From contig JAVTLE010000015.1 in the NCBI GenBank assembly GCA_033439295.1, positions 1,178,001 to 1,242,000 on the forward strand: a DNA stretch of 64,000 nt, in the 5' to 3' direction. The DNA comes from Deuterostichococcus epilithicus (taxonomy: Eukaryota; Chlorophyta; Trebouxiophyceae; Prasiolales; Stichococcaceae). Below, piece after piece: positions 27,604 to 38,592 of the stretch (position 1 is the stretch's first letter; each line of letters begins with the position of its first letter). The notes beneath the pieces are model-generated. The model saw only the letters and a list, made by a program, of their open reading frames with translations, ran no database searches and was not told the origin of the DNA. Both the position numbers and the translations under genes were made by a program.

Positions 27604-29250
27604 GAGAGCAGAGCCAATCAACAGCTGCCCCACATGCGCAAGATGATCTCGACGTTTTCGTCCATCTGGACGTGCCGCTCTGGAATGATGTTCAGGCACG
27701 ACGCCGCGGTCCACCCAGACAGCAAACGATTGGTTCATCCCATGGCCATGGTGAGCGTCAGGATGCAGATATTTTGCCAGCACTTGCCTGCGGCAGTGTC
27801 TGCTGCAGCATGGACAAGCCAGTTGCACCTACTCACCCTCGGGTTGCGAGGAGGCAGGCTGTCGGCAGCCGCAGCAAGCCGCGCGGGCGCCGCCAGGGCC
27901 GCTGCTGGCGGAGCCGCCTCCTCTGCGCGCCATGCGACACCGGCCGCTGCTGGCGCCCCGCCCGCCTCCGCCACCTGCAGCTCAGCCACATCGACTCGTT
28001 GCAGGTGTGTGTCGCAGAGTCCAGTGACTGCGACTCGGCCTGAAGAACCCCGCTGCTGCTGGCGCCTGCGGCGGCCAGATCGAGTTGAGCACGCCGGACA
28101 TGGGACAAGGCTTGGGAGTGTACGCGGATGTACAGCAGATGCTGCAGTCTTTCGATTTGGCGCAGCTCGCCGGGCACAGCCACACACCTGGAAGGTGCAT
28201 GCCACACAGCACCGTTCAATTGGATCACCGCATGGCCACGAGCCGTGATGAGCTTCAGGTTGCACATGTAATGCCAGCACTTGCCCGCGGCGGTGTGGTT
28301 GACAAGCAGCGCGGGCAGGCATAGGACTCGGTGCTCGCATCCTCACAGAGCAGCACCCGCGCCGCCTCCGCATCGCACTCCCCGTGGAACCAGTACTCGC
28401 AGCCCTCGCACTGCACCATCTCCTCGCCGCGTTCATCATCCCACACCTGAGGATGGTCATACCGGACGTGTAATCCAAGTCGCATCACTACCCTGTCGCT
28501 TCAGATCTGTGGATTGCGCTCAAAACTGGTGTCCCACACCAAACCTTGCAGGGTGTGCGGCCCGCATGATAGTCAGTCGCCATGCTCACCTTATTGCACG
28601 CCGGGCAGTACTTGCCGTCATCGTGCCGCTGCTGGCAGCAGGCGCAGCGCACGGAGCATGCCTCGCCGGCCTCTGCCGCCAGCTCAGGCATCGCGGCACC
28701 ACAGTCGGAGCAGGTAAAATCCTGCGCAGAACCAGCAGGACGAGAGTGGGTGCTGAGATGGGGCGCCTTACGCCTCACCGCCCGCCGCGGCATCCTTCAG
28801 TTTTCAAATTGCATGTCATCAGCTTGCTTCATGCGCTGCTGCAGCACCTCGAGACCTTCGGGACATACAGAAGAGTGCGCTCGAGCAGGGCGCAGTCAGG
28901 TGTGCGGCACCTCGCATCTTCTTTTCCCTGTACTGGCAACGGCAAGGCGCACCTCGCTGTCGCCACAGGCGTCCTGCAGGTCAGCGGCGGCAGAGTTGAA
29001 AGGAAACAGATTTCGAACAAGACATTTTCGTCCATCTTGAACATCTGATGCTCTGCCCTGCTTGCCAACTCAATATATTGTACTGCCAATATATTGTACT
29101 CTTGCCGCCATTCGTGCGCTGCGTGCAATGCCGTCAGGTGCGCTCACGGGCAGGTCAAGAACCACACCTCCGAGTCGCTCTCGTCCTCGGTGTCGTTGTC
29201 GGAGCTGCACCCCTGCTTGTCGCTGCGGACCCAATAGAGGAGGGGTATCA
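25977..29250 (-). CDS. PHD-finger and GATA-type zinc-finger protein with amplified Ala-rich exons
   Basis: A chromatin-type gene, only partly modelled. Exons in transcript order: an acid exon ending with DESDSEVWF (about 29165), KMDENVLFEICF (about 29040), a Cys exon RCRTPDCALLERTLLYVP (about 28880), FTCSDCGAAMPEL with CACCQQRHDDGKYCPACNK (about 28720-28600), and MVQCEGCEYWFHGECD with YACPRC (about 28420-28320). The last two form a PHD-like double zinc finger as in trithorax/MLL-type and related proteins. Next come HVQMDENVEIILRMWG (about 27680) and a GATA-type finger CHVCHTRETPMWRR...YCNACGL (about 27480-27400) that matches C-x2-C...C-N-A-C. Between and after these lie four related Ala-rich exons ending SLPPRDLR or SLPPRNPR (about 27980-27840, 27135-27000, 26632-26486, 26123-25977). 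No SET or bromodomain was seen. Whether all exons belong to one gene is not proven. Confidence 0.5.
27398..27439. repeat. 21-bp tandem duplication inside the GATA finger
   Basis: On the minus strand the sequence that encodes N-A-C-G-L is present twice in a row (YCNACGL then DRNACGL), from a 21-base in-frame direct repeat. The second copy extends the finger's C-terminal loop and adds a spare Cys. Confidence 0.75.
27568..27600. repeat. (CAG)11 microsatellite
   Basis: Eleven perfect CAG units on the plus strand, just past the in-frame stop of the candidate exon that encodes MDENVEIILRMWG on the minus strand. It is likely intronic or untranslated in the PHD/GATA gene. Confidence 0.95.
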
Positions 29251-29739
29251 CAAACTTGAGCACCTTGCAACCACACTGTTCTGCATCCCAGAGCAACGCT
29301 CAATGCCCAGACATACTAGCCATGGGATCACATAACCACATAATGGTCAGATACCACACTCTGATGGTCCTGCTGTCGACCTGGCACAGTCACTGTTGCC
29401 AGGTTCGGACTGATAGCGCCAAGCAGGGGCCACGAACCTGGTGCCACGCTTATGCAGTGTCCGTGACGTGCTGGCCGAGGCGGTCTTGGAGCCCTGTACC
29501 GCGACATTTGGTGTCATATGGCTTCCCTGCAGGCTTGAATAAAATTGACACCAGACGGGCATCACGCGCCTGTGCAGGTGCTTTTGGCCTGCTGCAACCA
29601 TAGGCCTGCGGTACCGACAGTGTTTCCCAGCTCCCTCAAGAGGCACCAAATCGGTGCAGAGAGTGCCTGGCGTTGCATGCGGCGCTCCAGCAGGGCGCAT
29701 CAACGACCGGTCGCTGCACTCCACCAAGGCGGCAAGTTT

Positions 29740-32700
29740 GCTGCAGCCACAGTGGGATCGAGCGCACCGGCTTGTCGCAGTTGATGCCTCGTGCGCGCTG
29801 CCGGTACCACGTTTGGATGGTGCAGCCGAGGGCGCCGGTGTCGCTGACTACGTACGCAAAGCTCTGTGCAGGAGGGTGTGCAAGCAGCTGTCTGTCAACA
29901 TCATGGCTACAGATCAGAAAGCAGCCAAAGCGGGTTCTGTGCGGCATTTCGAGACGGATAGCTCGACAAGTTTCGGATGTAACTGGTGACGGCGTTGCCG
30001 GCTGCTCAGCACTGGGGAACATGCAGAGGGCCAAGGCCGACCTTCCAGGACCCCATCGAAACGCCGCCCAGGTTGCGGAAGGCTATGCCCGAGATGTATC
30101 TTCCGTCTGGCAGCTCCACCTTGCCGCTCGCAAGGTGCAGGATGCCGCGCGCATGGCCGCACCCGACCGCCAGCTGCAGCACAGAGAGCACGACCGCAGA
30201 AAGCTTTTAAAGCTCATAAGCGACCAGGCTGCCGGACGTCTGGTGCGATTCTCCAGACCAGCCTTTTGCAACGAGTTCATGGCAGTCGCGGCGCGGCAAT
30301 GGGCAGGCTGCATCAGGGGTGTCATGGCTGCGCCCACCTGCTCTGACACCTGTGCTGGTGGCGCCATGTCCTCCTGCACAGTTCAAGATACAGCAATTCA
30401 AAGATGCAGCAACGGTGCATGATCCGCTGCCCACTGACAAGAACCACAGAGTAGTGTGTCACAAGTCTACTGCGTCTATGAATGTTGCCAATCATGTTCA
30501 CGACTCGTACCAGGCCACGTATGGTGTCCAGATCGTGGCGCAGTGCCGCCGCGGCGCCGTGCATCAGCTCCTTGGTGCCCGCCTGCACCAGGGGTGCCTC
30601 CTCCGCTGCCGACTCGAGCCCGCGGGCCTGCTCCAGCACAGCAAGCAGCTGCGAAATCGCCTGCGGAATAACGGAATAATCTTGCATGATGAGGAAAAGG
30701 CCTTTGGTCTAGGGCTCCTCCCGTGCAGAGTGATACATTCGTGGTGAAGTAGGGCCCTCGGTCGGAACACTACCGGATCTGAGGCACACCTTCTCGGCTT
30801 TTCTCGTCAAGGCAAGGCGATGCAAGCGCTGCTTTGCCTGCTCGTCGATGCGCAGCGGCGGCGGTGGCTCGTTGAACCGCTTCAGCCGCGCCGAAGCACC
30901 GGCCCACGTCAGCAAAAGGCGCCCTGTTGTCACGCAGCTTGGCGGAATCGACCCTGCACCATGGCATGAAGGGACCTCACGGTTTACGTCGCAAATACCC
31001 ATCGTGACAAGATGACTGAACGCATCCAAGAGCCCGGGGGTCAATACATGTCAGGCGCAATCAGGGATGGGCAATCCGTGAGTGGTGGATTGCCACCCTC
31101 CTGTGTGAAGTGACACCAAGACAGACTTCACCTGAGCAGAAGGAAAAGCGAGGGCCAAGACAGGCTTCACCTGAACAAAAGGCAACGATTTCCTGAGCCT
31201 CGTGGCGCGGCATCCAGTACCCAAGGGCCTTCTCCGGGTCCGCCCCCAGGGTGCCGCAGATGGTGCTCCAGCCCCCCTTCTCGCGCAGCGTCTCATCCCG
31301 GTACCGCTGCACGCTGCCGCACGACGCCATGTCGTGCAAGAGGCGGAGGCCAGTCGGCTTCTCCGCCAGCTGCTTGCTGAGGCTGTGCACACGCCAGCAC
31401 CACAAGTAACACAAGATGTGATGCAGACCTTGAGGCACCACACAAATCAGGTGGTGGACACTCGCCAGACACACTGTAAGGTATCGTTTGGCATCTCCAG
31501 AAGCGCACTAGGTCGGGGAGAACCCGCCGGTGGCGTAATTACTGCTTGATGGCACTGGCGCAAAGCGCATGGCGCTCATGGAGATCTGCATGCAGACATG
31601 CGAGCGCATGATGGCCGCATCCAGGATACATGCTACCCTCAGGTAGCAGCCGCTGTACACTCTGTAACTTGTGATGCTGCCTGATGTAAAGCACAGGGGT
31701 GAGGGTGATGCACTTGCCTGGCAGGCAAGGGCAGAGCCTTTGCGGGCACACAGCGGCGATGTGGATCTGGACTTGTCGCAATCGACGGCTCTGAAGAGCT
31801 TGTCGATGTCAGCTGAAAGGTCTGTGAGTAACACACCTGCGCATCGCGATGAACTCACATTCGCGAGGATCTGTGCAGATGTCACGAGCTCCGCAGTCGC
31901 AATGACGAGGTGCGCTTGCATCACGGGATCATGCAGCTGAAGGAAAAGTGTACAACCTCAACACCGATCGCGACGCGACTGAACAGAGACTGCACGTGAC
32001 ATGCACCTGACATGCTGATGCACTGTACAAGATGTATCAGAGAACTGGAGCCCACCTCCGCGTACGTAGCGGCCGTGCGCGACTGGATCGGCAAACATCT
32101 GGTCCGGATGCAGAAGGAAAGCCACCGCCAGCGCCGAATGGCGCGGCAGCTCAGCCTTGGCTAACGCAATCAGCCAGCCAGCCTGCTCCAGGACGGGATC
32201 CAGTCGCTCCAGGTCGTGGCGAGTAGAGTTTCGGAGGTCGCGCAGGACGGCGCTCAACTCTGCTGTCGCCCCCTCCTGAAACCAGGATTGCAACAAGCGG
32301 CGGGTCAAGGATATGGCTGCGTGTGCATGGCGCAGCATGCAGCAACGGCAGTGTGTTTGCTCATACAGAATATCATCAGGCGCAAACGTTCCAGATGCCA
32401 CGGATAAGCGCACCAGAGACTGCAGCAGGGCGCACAGCGAGTCCACTGGCATGCGGCGGGCATCGGACGACGACGTGTCCTTCAGGCGAGACAACTCGTG
32501 CGCCAGCACTGCGACCAGCAGCCTGCGAAGCTCATTGGTGCACAGAACAAAGGATATACTCTATTCTGAAATGCCGACATCGAAAAAAGCTCGAACCACT
32601 GCCGGACTTGGGGAGGTGGCATGATAGGCAAAGGTGAGCTGGCAAAGGTGAGCTGCCTTACCTCGCAGCAGCTGCCGGGCAAGCGTGTAGGAATGCTCAA

Positions 32701-33113
32701 CGCCGAGGCGGTGCTTGAGACGCGCGATCGTGCGCGGCAGGCTGATTGGCAGGATGGCAGCGCCCTTTCGCAGCTCGCTGCATGAGTGGAACATGTCCAG
32801 TGTGGCATCATATCCGACCTGCATGTCACCAAGCATGGTCAGTTTTATAATGGATCCAACAAACAGCTCGCATGCAAGCGAGGCGAAGCTTCGTCAAGTG
32901 CAACATGCATGCATAATGCAGCTTCTCACCGGAAAGTCCCACAGGGCATCCCTCAGCGCTGTACAGGTGCAGCCCAGCGCGACCATGCCGTCGACGCCAA
33001 TCAGCTTCAGCAGGGGAACGTGCACATTCGCAGCTATCAGCTTCAGCAGGCCGTGCAGCCCTGCACCGACAAAGCGGTATATGTTATTTCGTTGCTGACG
33101 CCGCAGCGGCCCA
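29740..33113 (-). CDS. F-box-like protein with helical regions (tentative multi-exon gene)
   Basis: The most 5' exon (about 33113-32940) reads LLKLIAANVHVPLLKLIG then VALGCTCTALRDALWD. This resembles an F-box (leucine-rich, then L-x-C-T-C-x-A-L-R), so the protein may be a substrate adaptor of SCF ubiquitin ligases. Following minus-strand exons are helical: SCSELRKGAAILP with RLGVEHSYTLARQLLRG (about 32790-32660), LCALLQSLVRLSVASGTFAP (about 32440), WFQEGATAELSAVLRDLR with AGWLIALAKAELPRHSALAV (about 32280-32130), GWSTICGTLGADPEKALGYW (about 31270), KELMHGAAAALRHDL (about 30560), GKVELPDGRYISGIAFRNLG (about 30110) and AYVVSDTGALGCTIQTWYRQ (about 29850). I recognise no known domain in these. 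Joins, stop and start are unresolved, and the last two exons may belong to another gene. Confidence 0.35.
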
Positions 33114-34393
33114 GCAGACGCGCTACGCCAGAGCATGCATGCATGCGATCCCGGTGCGAACCGCATTCTGTGCATAGTAGCAAGGCTGCAGGCACTTTCT
33201 GAGGCGCTGATCATTGCATGCCCAACCTCGATCCCCCGCAGATGGATTGCAGGCTGCTTGGCGGTCTAGTGGCGCACCTGTAGGGTTACGCCGCTTACTA
33301 GGAGGCATCTTCTGCAGTGCTGCGCAGGCGGTCTCGATACCACGGGAGGACGACATACTGCCGCGGGACCGCGACGATGCCGAGACGACGGCTGGGCCGA
33401 GCGCTGCTGTTGCCGCCGCACCTCCAGCTGCAGCGCACCAGGCACACACCATACTATCAGCCCCAACATGCAACGCAGACGTTTTGCATGCAGAAGTTTG
33501 GGCGTTAATGCATGGTTCCGCACTTCACACGGCCTGTCACGGCCGTACGTAGTGCTGGTTTGCCCGAGCACTTGGCTCCTCCAAGATCACCGCTTGGCTC
33601 TGCTATGTGCACCGCAACTGAACTCGCACGTCTGGTGCTGCCTTGACATGCAAGCGTTATATCAGACGTCTGTGATAATACAGGGTCGCTCGCGCACGTA
33701 GCCGCCGCGCTGTGCTGCGCGTAAAAACGATATGCAACACGGCTGAGACGAACCCCAGCACCTTAATGTGTGCGCGTCTGCTCGCTGTATGTGCCAAGCT
33801 GCGACAGGTCGCAGATGGTTCTATATTCTACCTTCGGGTGACTAAATGCAACAACGATCGTGCTTGAAGCCGAAACGAGGCCGTTCGTGTCTTCATCTGC
33901 ACCTGCCTGGGTGGGGCTGCAGAGCTCACCTGGATCGGCTCGAGTGAACCGTGTGCTAGTTCGGACACGATCCGACTGTCATCTCGCAACTGTGCGCAGT
34001 CCGCAGACGCTTGCTGAGCCGCTACAAGCGGTACGCTTGATGGGAATGTGCTCACATTCGTGCATGGGCGCGTTGCGGCAGTGGATCAGCTAGCGGCCAT
34101 CGCGACACGGAAACGCTGCGCTGAATCAAGCTGAATTAATCACAAGAGACTTTCTTCGGCGCGAAGCTCAGGCTTGAATTTGGAGGGAATTGCTTGCCGG
34201 AGGACTGCATCCGAGAAAGTCTTCAACTGGTCGTCAGAAAGTCTTTTGAGTCAGATGGCCTCACTGCTCTGTGAAAACTCCGAAACCACTTCCGGAACGG
34301 CCTGCGCGCAACTGTCCCGTCACATTCCGGCTTGCATTGTCGTGTGCATCACTTACATCGGTAGACTGAGCAGTTGTAATTACTCATCACAGC
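33114..34393. promoter_or_regulatory. Divergent intergenic region
   Basis: About 1.3 kb between the F-box-like gene (minus) and the DUF3531 gene (plus). It must contain both promoters and possibly small upstream exons. Overall base composition is less GC-rich than the exons around it. I recognised no coding exon or motif. Confidence 0.35.
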
Positions 34394-36439
34394 ATGGCAA
34401 ACCCCTCGGTGGTGAGCCCACACGGTCGACTTGTTATCTGCCAGCTCACGAACCTGAGACACACCCGCTGCGCTCACGGATTGCAGCAGGGTGCAGCAGG
34501 CTCTGGATCAGACTCACAGAGGCAGACCGCACAGAAATTACGCAAGCTCACTCACAGTCGACGGTGTGACCTGCAATGCGCGGCGGCAGGCCAGAATGGT
34601 GCGGCGGAGAAGCCCGAATGGCTCAGGTGCGTGTGGTTGTGCACTCGGGGTGTTGATGATAGGTGCATCTCTGCGAGGCTGATGAGCGGCAGCGCTCGCT
34701 GTGACATTGGACTGGTGCTTGGCACTCTCGCGCCATCTGGCAGGGACCTGGAGGAGGACGCAGTGGACGACCCGGATAAAGCAAGGCTGCTGGAAGGTGC
34801 CAACGGAGATCCAGAGGTCGTGCTGGAGCGGGTGCGCCGACTGCCCGAAAGAGCTGCCGCCATGGTGCACCACTCGGGGCATTCTGCGCTGAAGCAATGC
34901 CTTCCAGGTCGTTGATTTGTGATCGAGCTGGGGCGTGACATAGCTCGCGTGCCCCTGCAAACAGATGCGGCAGTACATGGACACAAAGCGCGATGACATC
35001 ATGAACGACCGCACCGGGGTGGAGGGTCAGATGCAGGTCGTCTTGCGGGAGGTCGACCCCTTCAGCTGCTGGGTGGGAGCCTGACCCGCTTCGCGTGTGC
35101 ATGCTGACATTGCGGCGCTGCTGAGAACTCCCTGTATGCACACGTCGAAAGTGACCTCAAGCAATTCGGAAAGACGATGAACACGGGATGGTGCGTTGCA
35201 CGTGCGACACACATGCGACACTTGCATGTGCTTTCTCCACTCACCATACAGATTCATCTGTTGTGCCGCAGCTGTGGATGGAGATGCACAACACGCCGTC
35301 AGAGGGCGAGCAGGAAATGGTAGAGGAGGTCCTCAAGTCCTGGTTCATGATCGGGCGCCTCGGCGGCTTCAACGGCATGAACCTCCAGGTCAGGGTTTTG
35401 CAGCGCGCATTTCTTGGTCAGCTTTTCAATGCCACTGTGGCGGGCTGCGCTGGGCTGCTTGGCAGCGTTCGGCAGGACAGATGCACCCCAGCTGGGCAGT
35501 GACGTCAAGCTCGTCCTGAAGACAATGGTAGCAACAGTGGCGGCCTGCCGCTACTGAGACGCAAGACTCTGTGCATGCGTGGCAGGTGTTCAACAACGCC
35601 ACGGATGATGGCGCCAGCTTCCTAAACTACGATGCGGAGGAGTGTGAGTCTGGCCTCGACGCCTTCTTCCACGACATGAGCAACACCGAGCGCAAGGGCA
35701 ACTGGCTGCGCACCTGGTGGGCAAAGACTTGCTGTCAGGGCCCATGGGCACTTACCCACACGCTGGCCTTTGAAAACGAATGTGGCCTCATCTGTGGCAA
35801 GTGTTCAGCTAAGTGGCGCCAGTTTGCCAGCCTGGCCGGACAGTCGGACGACATCTGGTCAGACGAACTGAGTGTCGCTTGAGTCATTACCGATCAGCAT
35901 CAGCATTGGGTCCGCCTTGGCATCTGGTTGGCAGATGATGTGACAGCCGTTGACGGTGGACTTGTTAGCGCACAGGGTCAACATGGGCACAGCGGACGAG
36001 CTCGCAATTGATGTCCTCATCAACTCGCTATCAAATTTCAGCAGAGAGTGAGTCGTTGTACCCCACAGCCTCCTCTTCCTTCCAATCTGCGTTGGACATG
36101 GCAATCTGCGATTTTGCTGTACTCGTTGAAACCGAATGATTGTCATGTTGCGCGTGCAGAAATGTGGGCATCAAGCGGCTCGTCATTGGCGGCGAGAATG
36201 AGGACTGGAAGATCCCCGACATGCAGCTGCCAAAGGTGACATCACGCTTGATATCACTACGTTAATGCCATCACACTGCAAATGTTCAGCGCGGGTGCTG
36301 TGGTCGCTGTACTTTGACGCTTTCGGGGTTGTTGTGGTCATCCGACTGCTGCGTGTCTCATCTGCCGCAGAGCGCGATGGACCCGATGCAAACTAACATG
36401 CCCTTTGACGCGGACGACTACGACATAGACGACTACTGA
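34394..36439 (+). CDS. DUF3531-family protein, probably plastid-targeted
   Basis: The exons match the plant/cyanobacterial DUF3531 family, which in land plants is plastid-located and of unknown function. The start is the ATG at 34394. Exon 1 ends at 34626 and exon 2 starts at 34744 with DLEEDAVDDPDKA, in phase. Then follow KRDDIMNDRTGVEGQMQVVL (from 34964), LWMEMHNTPSEGEQEMVEEV with SWFMIGRLGGFNGMNLQ (35270-35388), FLNYDAEECESGLDAFFHDM (from 35585), a GTADELAIDVLINSLS exon (to about 36050), GIKRLVIGGENEDW (from 36161), and a last exon with FDADDYDIDDY and TGA at 36437-36439. The SWF-x-x-GRLG-x-F-x-x-MN block and GTAD-x-x-AIDVL are the family's core. The first 60 residues are poor in acids and could be a transit peptide. 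The acid C-terminus is conspicuous. Confidence 0.8.
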
Positions 36440-37388
36440 CCCTCTTACGAAGACGCAACGGCAACTTCGTGGCAACTGGAGTGCTGTCTGGCATTTTAGT
36501 GCGTCGGAATTGCCTCGGCACTAGATGTGCTGCATGTGCACTGATGAGTGGTCTGATCTGAGAAGCTGGTGCCAGGTCCTTGGTTCTGCTACGAAGCTCA
36601 CGCCTAGGGTTCCCACTCCTGCACACACTGGGCCTGCTTTCAGAAGCGTGTGCAGTGAAGTGGCTGCTGCTCAGCGCTGCATGCGGTCATGACATGCGCT
36701 GGTGGTCAGTCGTCAGTGCACACCTGCAGCCTACTTACGGTTGGCGGCCGCGCAACAGTCCCTGCGGCCCAAACTTATTGATCATGTAGTAGTATGGTGT
36801 CGTGATCGCGACTGTGGCCAATTTGCGCATCAGTTCGGTGCATGGCATGGCTGCACACCTTCTGCCACATACATCTGGAGAATCCGACATGCTTTGGAGT
36901 GGGTGTTCCGGAAGGTCAGGGAAAGGGATCTCGGCCGCTCGGCTGCGTGATTATATCTGTGCCAGCCACTGTCTTGAGAAGTGGTCGTGCTCTCGAAATC
37001 GCCCTAAGAGTTGAGCTGCGCGTTGGCGTGTTGACAACGGACTTGCAAATTTCCTGTACATCCTGTCGCGTGGCTCGGGTGGGGAGCGTTGGTGGGCCTC
37101 GGCGGTGCACCGAGGTTTAAAATTTGTGCCGCACTTACTCACTAGTTGCACGGTCCGAGCAGAAGTCTGAGCTGATGCGACACCATGCTTCTTGACGCGA
37201 CGCTAATCGTTTCAGGTGCACTGCACGTCGGCGCAAACGCTTGCGTGCTTCTTTAAGCTTGAATGATTGTGCGGCGTGGAGCACTTCATGCTCACACATG
37301 AAGCAAGCAGCCGCCTCCCGAAAGAGTGATCGTTTGGCGCTGGCGCGCCATTGTCCACGCTACAAACTGCGCCATCATGCGACCCAGA
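36440..37388. other. Spacer, nothing recognised
   Basis: About 950 bases after the DUF3531 stop. Open frames here are short, lack splice-consistent neighbours and show no domain. Upstream exons of the small gene at 37389-37934 could lie here. Confidence 0.35.
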
Positions 37389-37934
37389 TTTGACGAAAAG
37401 GGCGCACTTATGCAGCGTACAAAGGAGCCGGCTACGCTTGCGGCGTAGTTCTGGGCACACAATACGCCATCAAGGAGCTGCTGCTGTGCGTCTTCAAGCC
37501 GACCAAGGGGACTGTTGAAAGCGACGCCATCGCAAATCCGCCCATGAGCTCCCGTGAGTGGAGCATCATCATCAAGCAGCTGCCGCAGGGTGCAACGAGC
37601 CTTTCAAAAGACAGCATGAAGGTATCTGGGCTACCTTCGAGATTGTCTGCATGTTGGAAGGCTGGCTGTTCTGCATAGTCATTGCTTCCATTGCTTTCCC
37701 CGCAGGCGCCGCCGACCCCTGAGCCATGCACCCCGCGACTCACCTCCGGTGAGGGAAGCAGGAGGCTCCATCCTCATGATCTCAGAGTGAATGCTGAGAA
37801 AAGTATCACCTTCCATTAATGAAGTTGCGTTTGGCTTGCGCTCTGATGCAGATGCGTCTGACGGCACGCTGCTGGCGTCCCACCCCGTTGTCTTCACCAG
37901 CTCTGGCACGAGCTCGGACTCTGACGAGGAGTAG
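37389..37934 (+). CDS. Small unknown protein with acidic Ser-rich C-terminus (5' partial model)
   Basis: I do not recognise the family. Three exons agree in splice phase. Exon A (about 37402-37620) carries GAGYACGVVLGTQYAIKELL and REWSIIIKQLPQGATSL and ends at AAG|GTATCT. Exon B (37706-37749 region) carries PPTPEPCTPRLTS and ends TCCG|GTGAGG. Exon C (37852-37934) reads DASDGTLLASHPVVFTSSG and ends S-D-S-D-E-E with TAG at 37932-37934. The phase match across both introns, including completion of a split GAT codon, is the main evidence. No start codon was found; the frame closes at a TGA just upstream of 37389. A run on the opposite strand is also open, but has no splice support. Confidence 0.45.
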
Positions 37935-38592
37935 CAGGTGCAGTGACCCAACTGCCTTCTCACGCTTGCGCATCATGGCAATGTCCACCAGATCCTGATA
38001 TTGTCCTTATCAATCGTGCTCTGTAGGCGATCTCGTCAGGCGGACACACACCAGATTTTATACCGGCTGGGCTTCAAAGCCATCACTCTGGATGGCGTAG
38101 CGGGTCCCAGCGGGTTCCAGCCGCGGCTGGCCACGGACGGAAATCATTCTGCAAGTGACATTGGGTGTATCTGTTTTTCAGACTGCTATCTGGCTGTAGC
38201 ACGTCAAGCATCAACGATGCAAAGAGATCTCCATGGAGATCTTTGATGATTATCTGTGCACGCAGATGTTGGCAAGTGTTCTGGTTGCGGAGTGTATATT
38301 GTTCTTCAGATCTGCTTTTCTGCTTTCGCTGGACCTAAATTGTTAGATGGGCATTGAGTGTTTGTGGCCTCTCGGGGTTTCAGGTGATGTCGGCAAACTG
38401 CAGCAATAAAGAACTACAATGTGAGCACACATTGGTTTGCACATGACGCACATATCAAGTGCTCCAGCCGGGTGTCACGAAGCCGGGGTAAAGGTGATAT
38501 AATCACCACCCAGACGTGGCGAAGTCGCGCACGAAGCCGGAGTCCATGGGTGCGCGCGCTGCGAGAACTCAATCGAGTCATGCCCCCTGCCG
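37935..38592. other. Convergent spacer, nothing recognised
   Basis: About 660 bases between the small plus-strand gene and the CIR-domain gene stop. It probably contains both 3' untranslated regions. I noted only a short inverted match (AGATCTCCATGGAGATCT at about 38224-38241), which is a perfect 18-base palindrome of unknown meaning. Confidence 0.4.

Noticed and set aside
29000-29260. PTEN-type C2 domain suggested by DENVLFEICF
   Set aside because: Only a few residues resemble it. No phosphatase signature C-x5-R is nearby, and the next exons are PHD-like.
30050-30200. MORN repeat suggested by GKVELPDGRYISG
   Set aside because: A single loose match without the G-x-G-x-Y-x-G pattern or repeats. 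Left unassigned.
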